Virus record (IMG/VR): IMGVR_UViG_3300046171_000264
Coordinates: 1-58,368 of that record
Direction: 5' to 3' (one strand)
DNA length: 58,368 bases
Source: a virus
The notes under the pieces are model-generated. The model saw only the letters and a program-made list of their open reading frames with translations. It was not told the origin of the DNA and ran no database searches. The position numbers and the translations under genes were made by a program. Positions 58,042 to 58,368 of the stretch are shown here, piece after piece. Positions within the stretch are counted from its first letter, which is position 1; each line of letters opens with the position of its first letter.

Positions 58042-58368
58042 ATGAAAAATCAAGAAAAAGGCAAGCCTATTGCCTTACTTGAAGGTAGCGCCATTGAACT
58101 CCTAAGGCGAGATGTCTTTCCTGACACTTGGGCTTTCGTACCCGTAGCAGGAAAGGCCACCTTCATCAAAGAGTGGACAACTAAGCCTCTCACTCGTGTT
58201 GAGTGCATGACGGCTTATCAACTAAGAAAAGACTATGTCGGCTTGGGTGTTGTCACGGGGGCTTTCTCGGGTGGTTTAATCGCGCTCGATATTGATGGTT
58301 TTCAGGCCGATTCTCGCTACATGGATGTAGCGGGCTCAGCCTACGAAGCTCCTGGGGATGAAACCACT
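58042..58368 (+). CDS. Primase-polymerase/helicase, N-terminal 109 residues (runs off window end)
   Basis: ATG 58042 opens a frame of exactly 109 codons to the last base, ending in a complete Thr codon. The motif GLIALDIDGF carries the DxD metal-binding pair typical of the prim-pol catalytic core (AEP superfamily). The sequence just before it, GLGVVTGAFSGG, is also characteristic of that domain. The frame joins codon 1 of the window without gain or loss of a base. Together the two pieces make a contiguous prim-pol domain, which is the main evidence that the molecule is closed. No clear Shine-Dalgarno precedes the ATG. Confidence 0.85.
   Translation, partial: MKNQEKGKPIALLEGSAIELLRRDVFPDTWAFVPVAGKATFIKEWTTKPLTRVECMTAYQLRKDYVGLGVVTGAFSGGLIALDIDGFQADSRYMDVAGSAYEAPGDETT

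Overview
The window looks like a complete genome of a tailed, long-tailed (siphovirus-like) phage, 58,368 bp, most likely infecting a cyanobacterium. It appears to be circular or circularly permuted. The open frame that starts at 58042 reaches the last base as a whole number of codons. It continues in frame from base 1 to a stop at 2430, and both halves belong to the same primase-polymerase/helicase family. The host guess rests on a cyAbrB-type regulator, a sigma factor close to cyanobacterial group 2 sigmas, ThyX, and a lysis and head gene set that I recognise from picocyanobacterial phages. I found no integrase, recombinase, photosynthesis gene, CRISPR array or rRNA, so a lytic or episomal lifestyle is more likely than an integrating one.

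Layout. 58.04 kb through the ends to 5.4 kb, plus strand: primase-polymerase/helicase, family A DNA polymerase, cyAbrB-like regulator and a small partner. 5.4 to 42.2 kb, almost all minus strand and therefore read from right to left: terminase small and large subunits (42.2-40.3 kb), portal, a very large multidomain protein carrying a kinase-like domain, SPP1 gp7-like minor head protein, Cys/Lys-rich virion proteins, a DUF2213 protease/scaffold, a decoration protein, a DUF2184 major capsid protein, connectors, major tail protein, tail assembly chaperones with a -1 frameshift site, tape measure, tail tip proteins, host-specificity protein, esterase-bearing fibre, LamG-like protein, and a lysis cassette (glucosaminidase, M15 peptidase, holin-like peptides). 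dCTP deaminase closes this block. An HNH endonuclease and an XRE regulator lie inside the block on the plus strand. 42.2 to 53.4 kb, minus strand: ThyX, a DUF932 protein and about 35 very small genes packed with ATGA overlaps. 53.4 to 54.37 kb: a tRNA-like element and a hairpin-rich stretch without a convincing gene. 54.37 to 57.8 kb, minus strand: sigma factor, dNMP kinase, PD-(D/E)XK nuclease, XRE regulator and a possible ssDNA-binding protein.

How it fits together. PolA, primase-helicase, nuclease and the ssDNA-binding candidate can replicate the genome. ThyX, dCTP deaminase and dNMP kinase feed dTTP synthesis. The sigma factor and cyAbrB/XRE regulators probably redirect host transcription, since no phage RNA polymerase is present. 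The most unusual parts are: a 1161-residue virion-region protein ending in a protein-kinase-like domain; cysteine modules shared by three neighbouring proteins; a 20-bp-phased repeat array before the HNH gene; a 9-bp repeat family in the primase tail; a tRNA-like RNA with an elongated anticodon arm; and a tail region in which several family-conserved proteins are interrupted by closely spaced frame breaks, nearly all of the same sign.
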